Source: JAKSCF01 sp028279945 (lineage in GTDB: Bacteria > Bacillota > Clostridia > Peptostreptococcales > JAAYPU01). From it: a stretch of 64,000 nt of DNA. The stretch lies in assembly GCA_028279945.1 (NCBI GenBank), contig JANQMT010000078.1, forward strand, positions 113,029 to 177,028, given 5' to 3'. Within the stretch, counting starts at the first letter, position 1, and every line of letters begins with the position of its first letter. Made by a program: the position numbers and the translations under genes. This document shows positions 49,386 to 58,810 of the stretch, in pieces. Under the pieces are notes generated by a model. It was given only the letters and a program-made list of their open reading frames with translations, searched no databases and was not told where the DNA came from.

Positions 49386-50458
49386 TAGAAATACTCCTTT
49401 CGTCTTGCCAGAATTAAATTGATGAATAACGGCACGCCAATATATGAGATTACAATGCCAACAGGTACAGTCACCGGAGAAAGAATGGTTCTTCCCACGG
49501 TATCGGAAAGCAATAATAAAATACCACCAAAAATCCCCGAAACAGGTATTAAAAAACGGTGATCGCTGCCAATTACCAACCGAGCAATATGTGGACTTAC
49601 AAGCCCTATGAACCCAATAACCCCTGTAAAACTAATTATACTAGCCGTTACCAGCACTGTAATAAGCCCTAAGAATCGTCTGGTTTTGCCTGGATGAATC
49701 CCCAGCCCTTTAATCAATTCATCACCACTTGATGACATGGCATTTAGCACCCATGCATTTTTCATCAATATTGGTAAAATCATTATTATAATGGTGAAAA
49801 CTACTGCAACCTGCTGCCACGTTGCTCCGTTCAAGCTGCCGAAAGTCCACTGAATCACTGTAGACAGCTGGTTTTCATCAGCAATAAATTGCAGCGTTGC
49901 TGTTAAAGCACTGAAAAAATAGCTTAAGGCAACCCCTGTTAATATCAGTGCCTCCGGACTCATTCCAATACGGTTGGCAATACCATAAACAAGAAATGCA
50001 CATGCTAAGGAAAGTAAGAAAGCATTGATAACAATACCAATAGGCGTATGCGGCCTAAATCCAATACCAAGAACAATAGCAATAGAAGCTCCAAAAGCTG
50101 CTGCTGAAGAAAGCCCTATGGTAAAGGGACTTACCAGCGGATTACGGGTAATACTTTGCATCACTGTTCCGGAAATAGATAGGCCGATGCCGGCTAACAT
50201 TCCTAAAAGTACTCTTGGCATTCTTAAGAGTAGTATAATCTTATGTATTCTACTTTCCTCTGCATCTATGATGGGGCTTTGAATAAGAAATTTAATAATC
50301 GTTTCTCCTACTTGCCGGATACTCACATCTGCTGTCCCAAGGGCAATGGCTGTCATTCCTAATATAATAAGTATTACCGTACTTAAAAGAATGACGAGGC
50401 TTTGTCTCAACAACCGCTGAGCATAGGCCTCTGATAAAGCTTGTTCTTTTATTTTCAT
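49385..50458 (-). CDS. FecCD-family ABC transporter permease
   Basis: A 357-residue permease with about 9 or 10 membrane segments, the FecCD/BtuC family. Typical parts are LLRMPRVLLGMLAGIGLSIS, GTVMQSITRNPLVSPFTIGL (the coupling helix-like region) and TGVIGFIGLVSPHIARLVIG. The substrate class is iron chelate, heme or cobalamin. The riboswitch upstream of the operon points to cobalamin. It has GGGGATTCAT before the ATG and sits 158 bases after the substrate-binding gene, with small hairpins in the gap (for example CAGAAT/ATTCTG at 50585-50601). Confidence 0.92.
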   Translation of the reverse strand: MKIKEQALSEAYAQRLLRQSLVILLSTVILIILGMTAIALGTADVSIRQVGETIIKFLIQSPIIDAEESRIHKIILLLRMPRVLLGMLAGIGLSISGTVMQSITRNPLVSPFTIGLSSAAAFGASIAIVLGIGFRPHTPIGIVINAFLLSLACAFLVYGIANRIGMSPEALILTGVALSYFFSALTATLQFIADENQLSTVIQWTFGSLNGATWQQVAVVFTIIIMILPILMKNAWVLNAMSSSGDELIKGLGIHPGKTRRFLGLITVLVTASIISFTGVIGFIGLVSPHIARLVIGSDHRFLIPVSGIFGGILLLLSDTVGRTILSPVTVPVGIVISYIGVPLFINLILARRKEYF

Positions 50459-50616
50459 ATGAATCCCCTACTTATTTAACTTAAAGATTCTATTAAAATC
50501 ATAGATTTTAGGATTTCCACTCTGCGAATCGCAACGCTTAGCTAATCAAAGATTAGAGAGTTCGACTTGTATGAGACCTGCTATCAGAATCAAAAATTCT
50601 GGCTAGGGCTTCAATA

Positions 50617-51711
50617 TTACTGCTTCAAAGGATAGAAATGTCCTTCAATAAACTTAAATCCTTGGTATTCTTCTAACCAATCTTTAAAAATTGCATCTGG
50701 GTCTAACTCCTTTAAAACCTCCGGATACATCCATTTTGCCATATAAACTGCACCAATCATTTTCGATGCACCACCATGACCAAATTGAGACATTAGGTAT
50801 ACGTCATTATTTTTAACAGCAGTTATTTCATCCCAACCCGGACGACTTTTTAGATCCTCTATGGTTTGCTTTCTTTGCTCTAAAGACGGTGCAACATATA
50901 CACCTGTGCCTTTAAGCGCATCACTGGGTGTGATATGTTTAAAAATAAAGTCCGGGTTTCTTACAACCACTTCTTCCGGCGTAATCGTCGCATCACTTTG
51001 ACCTTCCGGTGCATCAGAAAAAATATTCTCTCCACCTGACGCTGCAATCATGTTGTAATAGTAATTGCCTGGAAAACTCGTCTTATACTCTTTCGTACTT
51101 TCCCAGTAGACGGTTTTCTTTTCAACCCCTTCTAATTGTTTAGCAATATACCCCAATGTATCATTATAATATTTCTTAAATTTTTCAGCCTCTTCTACTT
51201 TGTCAAACATCTTACCAATGTTATCTACTTGGTTCTCAAAATCTGTTGTATCGTAACCGGAAATAACTACGACTTTTATCCCAAAAGGTGACAATTTTTC
51301 TTCTGCCTCTTCATACGTACCGTTTGCCGGAAGAATTAAGACTTGTGGTGATAGTTCAATAATCTTTTCATAATTCAATGCTCTTTGGCTCTTCCCAATG
51401 GCTTGTTCCGGATCGAAGTTGCTCCAATACGCTCTATCTTGAGCTGTATTCATATCTGCTGCAATAACTTGGTCTATGGCACCACATGCACGAATCAATT
51501 CATTATTATATCTTAGGGCTACAACTGCTCGTTCTACCGGAAAAGGAACTTCCACAACACGACCAGCATTGTCTGTAATGGTTACTGTTTTTACTGCAGC
51601 GCCATGGGTTTCAGCTCCTGTATCCTCAGACTTTGTGCATCCTGTCATTACTATGATGAGTGTTAAGATCATTAATAATGTCACTGATAGGAATTTTCTT
51701 TTTTGTTTCAT
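50617..51711 (-). CDS. Substrate-binding lipoprotein of the FecCD-type transporter
   Basis: A 364-residue periplasmic-binding-type lipoprotein (class III, TroA/BtuF/FepB fold). The signal peptide ends in a lipobox at LIIVMTGCTKSEDTG. The binding-protein core starts VTITDNAGRVVEVPFPVERA and ends FKDWLEEYQGFKFIEGHFYP; many members bind siderophores or cobalamin through these two lobes. The ATG at 51711 follows GAGGAGATAAAATC. The leader carries a cobalamin riboswitch and a terminator, so this gene and the downstream permease and ATPase are likely controlled by B12. BtuF function is inferred from that, not from protein sequence alone. Confidence 0.9.
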   Translation of the reverse strand: MKQKRKFLSVTLLMILTLIIVMTGCTKSEDTGAETHGAAVKTVTITDNAGRVVEVPFPVERAVVALRYNNELIRACGAIDQVIAADMNTAQDRAYWSNFDPEQAIGKSQRALNYEKIIELSPQVLILPANGTYEEAEEKLSPFGIKVVVISGYDTTDFENQVDNIGKMFDKVEEAEKFKKYYNDTLGYIAKQLEGVEKKTVYWESTKEYKTSFPGNYYYNMIAASGGENIFSDAPEGQSDATITPEEVVVRNPDFIFKHITPSDALKGTGVYVAPSLEQRKQTIEDLKSRPGWDEITAVKNNDVYLMSQFGHGGASKMIGAVYMAKWMYPEVLKELDPDAIFKDWLEEYQGFKFIEGHFYPLKQ

Positions 51712-51740
51712 GATTTTATCTCCTCTATAATATTTTTTAT

Positions 51741-51777
51741 AAAATAAAAAAACCACTTACACATCAATAAGTGGTTT
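51741..51777 (-). terminator. Riboswitch-controlled terminator in the transporter leader
   Basis: AAACCACTTA and TAAGTGGTTT pair over 10 bp, then a T run, between the cobalamin aptamer and the substrate-binding gene start. Placed as expected for ligand-dependent termination. Confidence 0.85.
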
Positions 51778-51836
51778 CCCATTTTAACACACAAAAATAC
51801 GCTTTAGCATTTATCCCCTACTAATACATTACAAAA

Positions 51837-51993
51837 CAACAGGCAGTTCTTCTGGCTTACAGATCAAATCTCCCCTTAAACCTTCCCATAGAATCTACAG
51901 TGGTATTCATAAGGGTCGTCCCTGATTACAGCGATGGGTTCGCACCGGATTTACACCGATTTCTCTTTTCATCTTTGTTACAAGAACCTGTTG
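51837..51993 (-). ncRNA. Cobalamin riboswitch aptamer
   Basis: On the minus strand the leader shows the B12 box as GCCAGAAGAACTGCCTG, close to the consensus GCCAGAAGACCTGCCTG, and the upstream element CGGTGTAAATCCGGTGCGAA. The P1 ends AACAGG and CCTGTT pair to close the domain, which spans about 157 bases. A TATAAT-like box lies about 25 bases upstream. The terminator that follows gives transcriptional control of the downstream ABC transporter. When cobalamin is bound, expression should be off. Confidence 0.92.
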
Positions 51994-52061
51994 ACATTTC
52001 TTATTTAATTATTTTATATTATATATTCACATTTAAAAATAAACAACCATTTTTAAAATTA

Positions 52062-52961
52062 TCATTCCAACAACTTTTGTTCTTCTTCGTTTTGTTTAGC
52101 TCGACCACCTCTATTAAAAATCAATAAACCCAGCAATATAATAATTCCGCTGACAATGGTAGGTAAATCTGGTCGTTCATTAATCAGGGCCATTCCTAAT
52201 AGGGTTGTCAAGATAGGTATGGCAAACATATAATTGCTGACATCTGCTGCATAGTTTGCCTTTTCAAATGCCTTTGCCCATGAAACAAAAGCGATGGCAC
52301 TGGAAAAGATGCCAAGAATAGCGATATTTAGTAACTGTATTGTTGGAATATGCTGTAGTTCTTGAAATGATAATGGGGCAAATATGGCAAGCATCACTGT
52401 TCCTGCAAAAATGCTAAGTGTAGAGGTTTGAAATGCTGTATATCTTTTAATCAATTGACGCTGTAATAGATTATATACACTCAATGAGAGTGCCGCCAGC
52501 AGCAACCAAATACTCCCTATATTAAAAGTGAAAATGCCATTCATTAGGGTTAGCATTAATATACCAGCAAATTCGATGACAATAGCAAGCCATTGTATAC
52601 CTTTAAGTTGTTCCTTATAGATCAAACTGGATAATAAGGCCGTCATAATTGGAACCGTTGCTATGATCATACTGCTAGTGGAAGCTGTAACGGTTTCACA
52701 GCCTTTATTAAAAGCAATCATATAAAGGAAAAAGCCAAACCATCCCGATGCGATGAACCAGTTAAAATCAATCCTCTTTGGAGGCTCCATTTTTGTAACA
52801 AAAGCTATTATCAATAAGGTGCAGGAAGCGATAAAATATCTCAAGAAACCAAGAGAATAGGGAGAAAAAAATTGTAAAAGCAGCCTTGTCAATACATAAG
52901 CGAATGACCAGAAAATAATAGTAATGATGGCATATAGATGAAAACTATCTTTAATTCTCAT
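52062..52961 (-). CDS. EamA-family (DMT) exporter
   Basis: A 299-residue drug/metabolite transporter with 10 predicted membrane segments in two EamA repeats. Typical stretches: FAYVLTRLLLQFFSPYSLGF and RYFIASCTLLIIAF in the first half, GIFSSAIAFVSWAKAFEKAN and FAIPILTTLLGMALINERPD in the second. It exports small metabolites, often amino acids. It is divergent from the MocR-type regulator gene, which very often controls an adjacent EamA gene. The ATG at 52961 has AGGAGG upstream; a GTG three codons earlier lies inside that site. Confidence 0.88.
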   Translation of the reverse strand: MRIKDSFHLYAIITIIFWSFAYVLTRLLLQFFSPYSLGFLRYFIASCTLLIIAFVTKMEPPKRIDFNWFIASGWFGFFLYMIAFNKGCETVTASTSSMIIATVPIMTALLSSLIYKEQLKGIQWLAIVIEFAGILMLTLMNGIFTFNIGSIWLLLAALSLSVYNLLQRQLIKRYTAFQTSTLSIFAGTVMLAIFAPLSFQELQHIPTIQLLNIAILGIFSSAIAFVSWAKAFEKANYAADVSNYMFAIPILTTLLGMALINERPDLPTIVSGIIILLGLLIFNRGGRAKQNEEEQKLLE

Positions 52962-53128
52962 ACAAGACACCTCCTAAAACAGTAACCATTTGAATCAAAT
53001 CTTTATATTATCTAATCCATCCCATTTACATAACCAATTTTGTTGTATACAATTTAACCATAAATAGCTGGTTTGTAAAAGTACCGGTTTAGAAGAAGAT
53101 TTATTGAGCCAGTTGAAAAAAATGAGAA

Positions 53129-54553
53129 ATGAGTGAATTAAAGATGCTTTATTTAAACCTAAATAAGCAACAGGGTCGTTCAATTTGTCAGCAAATTTAT
53201 GAGCAAATCCAAAACATGATATTAAATGGTGAATTGAAAGCAGGTGAAAAACTTGCCTCAACCAGAGAGATGGCACGGGTATTGAATGTTTCCAGAAACA
53301 CGGTAATAACGGCTTATGAAATGTTGGCTTCAGAAGGTTTTGTTATCAGCATACCCGGCTGTGGCGTTTTTGTAAATCAAGGGGCTGAATTTCCCAAAGC
53401 ACCTGAAACCCTCATTGATTATAATGCTTCGGCTTTTTCAATTGCTGAATATAAGCAGGATCATATTAGCTTTGATAGCGGCACACCGGCTTTGGAATTA
53501 TTTCCACGTCATAAATGGAATCGGATTGCAAGCCAAATTTTTCGAGAAGCCCCAATATCCGTCTTTGGATATGATTATCCTCAAGGGAGACCGGAGCTTA
53601 GGAAAACACTTGCAGCATATCTGAAAAAAACACGCGGCATTAACTGCCATCCTGATCAAATCATCATCACAGCAGGGGCAAAACAAGCCTTGACCTTAGT
53701 TGCAAAATGCTTGCTTCATGAAGAGAGCGAAGTCTGGATAGAAGACCCCTCTAACCGTAATGTTAAAAAGATATTTTCATATCATACATCAAATATAACC
53801 CCAATACCTGTAGATCATGAAGGTATCCAAACTCACATGTTGCCTAAGAATAGAAAACCTGCTTTCATATTTGTTACACCTTCTCATCAATTTCCTATGG
53901 GTGGAATCTTATCCATTCAACGAAGATTGGAGTTAATCCGATGTATACAAGAAATGTGCTGCTACATTGTTGAAGATGATTATGACAGTGAATTCAAGTA
54001 TAAGGGACTGCCGATAAATTCTCTTTATAGTCATGATCATGAGCGTGTCATCTATATTGGAACGTTCAGTAAAATCCTGTTTCCGTCATTAAGACTGGGT
54101 TACATCGTGTTACCTTTTTCACTTGTAGAACAATTCAGAGAATGGAAACGACTTACCGACCATCATTCCAATTCACTCAACCAACTGGCGCTAATGCGCT
54201 TCATGGAAAGTGGAGAGCTGGAAAGACATATTTTACGAATGAAAAAAGTGTATTTAAAGCGTCGCAACTATTTAATAGAAAAGATACATGAATATTTTCC
54301 AAATGCAGTGAGAGTGATCGGTGAGGCTGCCGGAATGCATATCGTTACAGAATTTTCTAAAGTCAACTTTTCACCCAAAATAATAGAAGGTATAAAAAAG
54401 GCTAATGTTAATGTAATACCGGTAGAAGATCATGCTATTGTCAAAGGCCGTCACAAGCATCAAATCATACTAGGCTATGCCCATCTTGAACCAAGTGAAA
54501 TCGAACAAGGACTTAGCCGGCTGAAAAATGTAATCGATTTGTCTACAACTTAA
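53129..54553 (+). CDS. MocR/PdxR-type GntR regulator with aminotransferase domain
   Basis: A 474-residue fusion. Residues 1-75 are a GntR winged helix (GRSICQQIYEQIQNMILNGE; TREMARVLNVSRNTVITAYE). The rest is a fold-type I aminotransferase-like PLP domain, with YIGTFSKILFPSLRLGYIVL holding the PLP lysine (the TFSK site) and VEDDYDSEFKYKGLPINSL typical of the family. It is divergent from the EamA gene with 157 bases between, where CTGGTTTGTAA and CCGGTTTAGAA form a direct-repeat-like pair. Likely control: the EamA exporter. PLP or an amine is the usual effector. Start is one of two ATGs five codons apart. Confidence 0.92.
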   Translation: MSELKMLYLNLNKQQGRSICQQIYEQIQNMILNGELKAGEKLASTREMARVLNVSRNTVITAYEMLASEGFVISIPGCGVFVNQGAEFPKAPETLIDYNASAFSIAEYKQDHISFDSGTPALELFPRHKWNRIASQIFREAPISVFGYDYPQGRPELRKTLAAYLKKTRGINCHPDQIIITAGAKQALTLVAKCLLHEESEVWIEDPSNRNVKKIFSYHTSNITPIPVDHEGIQTHMLPKNRKPAFIFVTPSHQFPMGGILSIQRRLELIRCIQEMCCYIVEDDYDSEFKYKGLPINSLYSHDHERVIYIGTFSKILFPSLRLGYIVLPFSLVEQFREWKRLTDHHSNSLNQLALMRFMESGELERHILRMKKVYLKRRNYLIEKIHEYFPNAVRVIGEAAGMHIVTEFSKVNFSPKIIEGIKKANVNVIPVEDHAIVKGRHKHQIILGYAHLEPSEIEQGLSRLKNVIDLSTT

Positions 54554-54578
54554 AACTTGGAGGTATCCCTCCAAGTTT
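54553..54578 (+). terminator. Intrinsic terminator of the MocR gene
   Basis: AAACTTGGAGG and CCTCCAAGTTT pair over 11 bp around a TATC loop. Strong stem, moderate T run. Confidence 0.82.
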
Positions 54579-54657
54579 ATATAGACAAATTCTAATTCGA
54601 TGAAAAACTTTTTATATATTCAGATTTTACTTATGTCTTCTTATCATTTGTATTTAC

Positions 54658-56106
54658 CTAAGAATGCTTTATGGCAAGAACGTCGCACAATAATAACCAT
54701 GTTCTCTCTAATGAAGTCAGGCTGAAATGCTCGCTCACAGAATGGACGTTCATGATATCAGGTCCTACGGATATGGCATCCATTCCCGGATACTTTTTCA
54801 CCAGTACGCCACATTCAAGACCACCATGAATTACTTCGATTCGCATCTCAGAACCATAACGATTCTTGTACGCCTGGGCATATTCTTCTCGAAGCGGCGA
54901 TACAGGAAGATACTCCCAAGGGGGATAGGCTGAATCATATTCTGAAGTTGCACCTGTAACCCTTGCTATTGCGTCGATTCGTGAACGGGACAACTGTATC
55001 TGCGCATCCATACTGCTGCGTGGATTGGATATGATAATGATGCTTCTCTCATGAGTTTTAATGACCCCAATGTTATTTGAGGTCTGCACCAATCCTTCTA
55101 TATCTTTGCTCATTTCTATTACGCCGTTAGGCATCAGCAGCAGTGCGTCCATCACTTTTCTCGCCGATTCATGGTTAAGGGGAGCTGATTGGGTATGTAT
55201 GTCATGACATGAAATGGTGAAACCTCTATCATCCTCTGATAATTCTGCACGAATATGATCACAAAACTCTGTAACATCTGCAAGTAAATGATCTTTATAT
55301 TCTTCTGCCGGTGTAACGACTGCTTTTGAATTGACAGGTATGCTGTTCATTCTGGAACCACCGTTGAATTCTATAACCTTAATGTCGTATTTGTCCATAA
55401 GCATATTCAGCATACGTGCCATAAGTACGTTTGCGTTGCCACGATGCTTATGAATATCCAGCCCCGAATGTCCCCCCGCAAGACCGGCTATTTCTATGCT
55501 TAACGCATTATTTAAAGGTACAGCACCTTCACGTTCAATGGGTATCGTCAGAATGCTTCGAAAAGCGCCTGCACAACCGGAAATGATCGTTTTCTCCTCT
55601 TCTCCATCTAGGTTTATCAGGCGCTTGCCACTCAGCCAATGGCTGTTTAAATGCATTGCACCAATCAAACCGTCTTCCTCACGGGCTGTAAACAGTGCTT
55701 CTAAAGGTGGATGCCCAATGTCATCAGATGCAAGCACCGTAAGTATCATTGCCATTCCTACACCGTTATCAGCGCCTAGTGAAGTACCCACAGCCCTCAC
55801 AACATCGTCTTCAACGTAAATTTCCAACGGCATTCCATATTCTAAGTTTGTATCTTGAATCTTCTCATATACCATGTCCATATGCGCCTGCAAAATCAGG
55901 GGCTCTTCATTTTCATAGCCCTTTGAAGCACTTTTTTTGATGCAGACGTTGCATGCATTATCTCTATGCCATCCGAGACCATGCTTTAGAGCAAATTCAA
56001 TTAGCGCATCACTTATATCTTTTTCATCACCACTCCTACGGGGAATGGTACATATTTTCTTAAAATACTCCCAGGGTGTGTTTCTTTCCGTATCCAATCT
56101 ATTCAT
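54658..56106 (-). CDS. pepD: M20-family aminoacyl-histidine dipeptidase (PepD-like)
   Basis: A 482-residue zinc dipeptidase. Catalytic residues appear as LILQAHMDMVYEK (His, Asp), TSLGADNGVGMAMILTV (Asp), EALFTAREEDGLIGAM (the two Glu) and LINLDGEEEKTI, with PNIMNVHSVSEHFSL (His) at the end. Length and the order of motifs match PepD (Xaa-His dipeptidase) rather than carboxypeptidase-type M20. Start ATG at 56106, with GAAGGTATTT upstream; an upstream ATG at 56154 lies inside the permease gene. It is last of the NCS1/DUF917 unit, ten bases after the permease gene stop. Substrate may be a dipeptide or a hydantoin-derived amide. Confidence 0.9.
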   Translation of the reverse strand: MNRLDTERNTPWEYFKKICTIPRRSGDEKDISDALIEFALKHGLGWHRDNACNVCIKKSASKGYENEEPLILQAHMDMVYEKIQDTNLEYGMPLEIYVEDDVVRAVGTSLGADNGVGMAMILTVLASDDIGHPPLEALFTAREEDGLIGAMHLNSHWLSGKRLINLDGEEEKTIISGCAGAFRSILTIPIEREGAVPLNNALSIEIAGLAGGHSGLDIHKHRGNANVLMARMLNMLMDKYDIKVIEFNGGSRMNSIPVNSKAVVTPAEEYKDHLLADVTEFCDHIRAELSEDDRGFTISCHDIHTQSAPLNHESARKVMDALLLMPNGVIEMSKDIEGLVQTSNNIGVIKTHERSIIIISNPRSSMDAQIQLSRSRIDAIARVTGATSEYDSAYPPWEYLPVSPLREEYAQAYKNRYGSEMRIEVIHGGLECGVLVKKYPGMDAISVGPDIMNVHSVSEHFSLTSLERTWLLLCDVLAIKHS

Positions 56107-56116
56107 AAATACCTTC

Positions 56117-57469
56117 TCAAATCTTATTGGTCTCACCATACTCATTTTCCACACAGAAGCCGAAAATGAATTTTTTATTCGGATCTTTTTTGAAAAAACT
56201 ATTGACGATCAAATATACAACCGCGCTTACCACCAAGGCGTTGATACTTGTAATACCCCAAGAGACTGTAAATCCTACAGCTCCGCCTGCAATCCAAGCA
56301 ATTATCGCAGGGATTGAAAGGAATCCATAACGCGTACCTGTCCCAAACTGATATTTTGATTTGTGTAAAATGAAGTAATCCGCAATAACAACGCCGGCAA
56401 CAGGTGGAATCACAGTCCCAAGAACGATTAGGAAAGTCACAAATCCACCGGATGAGGCTGCGCCCAGTGCCCCACCAATTGTTGCGATGGGACCGATTAC
56501 AAGTACTACATGCTTCTTTTTGAATCTAGGGAATATATTGGTTATGCCAAGGGATGACGAGTAAAGGTTGTTGTCGTTAGTGGTCCACTGGGCAAATATA
56601 AGGATCACCAGCGAGTACCCTCCCAGTATTGATAATAATGAAGTAGCAAGATCTCCATACCCGGAAACCACAGACACCACATATCCGGAAAGAATTACAA
56701 CTGTGTGGGCGCCAATGAAACCGACAATGGTTGCAACAACTGACGTTTTGGGAGTTTTACAATAACGCGTACAGTCCGGTTGTATGACGCCGCCCACTGC
56801 AAAAGCCCCAACGACAGAAACAACCGCCGAAGCAAAGCTGACACTCCCTCCGGCTGTACTTTCACTGAGAAGGACCAGCTCTTTCCATCCTCCTGCATGA
56901 CCGGTTGCAACGCCTATAGCAACCACAGCAAGTATAAAAATCAACGGAGCAGCAAAAGAGCTTAGTATACTAAGGCCTTTATAGCCCATATACGCAGTAA
57001 TCATCATCAGTATGCCGCCCCAGATTCCTGCCACATCAGGCTGAGTCATGAAGCCGCCGCCTGGAAACATGGCAAATATGGTCTCACCAAAGAATCTGCA
57101 CTGCCAGCCGTACCAACCAAGAAGTGTTATCGCTATAATAGCTGATATGATATATGAACCCATGCGTCCAAAGGAATGCCGCACAAGAATGTTGATACTC
57201 AAACCTTCCCTAACTCCTATTATTCCCAGCAAGCCGCCATAGATGGTAAGTATTACGTTTCCAAGTAAAGCTGCCCAAATGGTTTGAGAAAGCGATAAGC
57301 TGCCAGCTAATGACGCACCTGTATATAATCCGCCCATGGAAATACACAGACCAATCAAAACAACACTGACAGAAAACGTACTGCGTCTTTTTTCCACAGG
57401 TATTGGTGTAGTCGCAAAATCATTTGCTTCCGCAACAGCCTCTATAGAAAGGGTTTTTTTCTCTTCCAC
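56117..57469 (-). CDS. NCS1-family cytosine/purine/hydantoin permease
   Basis: A 450-residue carrier with about 12 hydrophobic segments. The early part VLIGLCISMGGLYTGASLAG and the WYGWQCRFFGETIFAM region are typical of NCS1 (CodB, Mhp1). Others are FAVGGVIQPDCTRYCKTPKT and IAWIAGGAVGFTVSWGITSI. The start is a GTG behind AGGAGG. It is placed between the DUF917 gene and the dipeptidase. NCS1 members transport cytosine, purines, allantoin or hydantoins by a sodium or proton gradient; the nearby DUF917 and PucR genes favour a hydantoin or ureide-like solute. Confidence 0.9.
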   Translation of the reverse strand: MEEKKTLSIEAVAEANDFATTPIPVEKRRSTFSVSVVLIGLCISMGGLYTGASLAGSLSLSQTIWAALLGNVILTIYGGLLGIIGVREGLSINILVRHSFGRMGSYIISAIIAITLLGWYGWQCRFFGETIFAMFPGGGFMTQPDVAGIWGGILMMITAYMGYKGLSILSSFAAPLIFILAVVAIGVATGHAGGWKELVLLSESTAGGSVSFASAVVSVVGAFAVGGVIQPDCTRYCKTPKTSVVATIVGFIGAHTVVILSGYVVSVVSGYGDLATSLLSILGGYSLVILIFAQWTTNDNNLYSSSLGITNIFPRFKKKHVVLVIGPIATIGGALGAASSGGFVTFLIVLGTVIPPVAGVVIADYFILHKSKYQFGTGTRYGFLSIPAIIAWIAGGAVGFTVSWGITSINALVVSAVVYLIVNSFFKKDPNKKFIFGFCVENEYGETNKI

Positions 57470-57494
57470 TTTAAATTCCTCCTACTGTATTATT

Positions 57495-58634
57495 TTAGCC
57501 TAGTCTTTCTTCGATGGGTATATAATCAATATCAAAGCCAAAATATCTGGGACCGAGTATGCCTATGCCCTTTTCACTCCTAAACTCATCTATGGCCTTA
57601 ATGCCAATCGCCGCTACCTCCATGCCAACCTCCAGCTTAGGATTGGTATAGGGTTTACCGTTGTTCTTATTAATGACAATAATAGAATCGGGACTGGTTA
57701 CTATAGGTTCATCATTTTTCCAGCATACATGGTTCTCATTTTTGAACCAAATTTTTACAGTTTGTCCATCATACTCTCCGGTACCCTCAATGGTATGATA
57801 TCCCCAGTAATAGCCTTCCCTATCCTCTGTTACCTTATTTACAATCTTTCCTTTGATAAGCGTCCAGCCATGGAGTTCCTCTACGATTGCATTAACCGGG
57901 TCTTCTCCTTTTTCATTAGCCTCACGAATGAGTCTGCCCAGCTTAAGAGATTTGGACAGTGTCCCCCGTAATATGACGTTCTTCATTTCTTTTCCGGTCA
58001 TTAAAAAACCGGTATCTCCGGTAAGTCCAAAAGCAACCTCGCTGATCTTTTTTCCCATTCTTTCCACTACACGGTAATTCATGGCATTCTTTATAATGCT
58101 TGCGTTACCAAATTCATCTACTACTGAAAGAGGCCATAATTTAACACCCTTAAGATATGGCGTTGTTTGAGGTATTTCAGGTATGGCACGTCCGGTATAG
58201 TCGCCGTCTACTGCAGGTATACCATGTACAAGACCCGCTCCGATACAGCCGGGAGTGCTGGCTCCGCCAAGCTCTAAAGGCACAACAGCCTGAATCTTTT
58301 TACCAACATACTGTTCCAGCTCGGTTATGGAATGTGCAATGCGTTCTTTTTCAGTGTAGCACGAATTCTGTTTATTCATCTCATATGCGTTCATCTCTTT
58401 GATGAGTTCCTCTGTATGAGGTGCAATAGAACCCATTAGAAATGGACATGCTGTCAGAGCATCATCCGGAACATCCTCAATGTCTATCCAGCTGATTTCT
58501 TTTCCCGCTGCAAGCTCGCTGAGCAGAGATTGGACACCGTTTTCTTCAAGACCTCCTCCGCCGGTTCCCAATAACGTACAACCACGAACAAAATCGCGTA
58601 CATCTACTTCATTTTTCAGAATTGTTTTAGCCAT
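57495..58634 (-). CDS. DUF917-family protein
   Basis: A 379-residue protein of the DUF917 family, whose members include S-methyl-thiohydantoin-related enzymes and hydantoinase/oxoprolinase-associated proteins. Family features: the N-terminal VRGCTLLGTGGGGLEENGVQ, the middle VPLELGGASTPGCIGAGLVH followed by GIPAVDGDYTGRAIPE, and LTGDTGFLMTGKEMKNVILR. The C-terminus lies close to LGPRYFGFDIDYIP. It is first in the operon (DUF917, permease, dipeptidase), with GGGAGGATAAC ribosome site, 176 bases after the PucR gene end. Biochemical activity unknown. Confidence 0.85.
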   Translation of the reverse strand: MAKTILKNEVDVRDFVRGCTLLGTGGGGLEENGVQSLLSELAAGKEISWIDIEDVPDDALTACPFLMGSIAPHTEELIKEMNAYEMNKQNSCYTEKERIAHSITELEQYVGKKIQAVVPLELGGASTPGCIGAGLVHGIPAVDGDYTGRAIPEIPQTTPYLKGVKLWPLSVVDEFGNASIIKNAMNYRVVERMGKKISEVAFGLTGDTGFLMTGKEMKNVILRGTLSKSLKLGRLIREANEKGEDPVNAIVEELHGWTLIKGKIVNKVTEDREGYYWGYHTIEGTGEYDGQTVKIWFKNENHVCWKNDEPIVTSPDSIIVINKNNGKPYTNPKLEVGMEVAAIGIKAIDEFRSEKGIGILGPRYFGFDIDYIPIEERLG

Positions 58635-58715
58635 TAGTTATCCTCCCATGTGTATTTTATATTGTGTATAAAAATTGTATCAGCTACCCCTAAGCTTTGT
58701 CATCGTGTACAAGGA

Positions 58716-58757
58716 TAAAAAAACACCGTATCTTTGTGCAAACGCACATAGATACGG
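58716..58757 (-). terminator. Intrinsic terminator of the PucR-type gene
   Basis: CCGTATCTTTGTGC and GCACATAGATACGG pair over 14 bp (one mismatch) around AAAC; seven T follow on the minus strand. It lies between the regulator stop and the DUF917 operon. Confidence 0.9.
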
Positions 58758-58810
58758 CTTGGCTTTATTTATAAAAACGCGACACATCAAATCAGGCTAT
58801 TATCATTACT

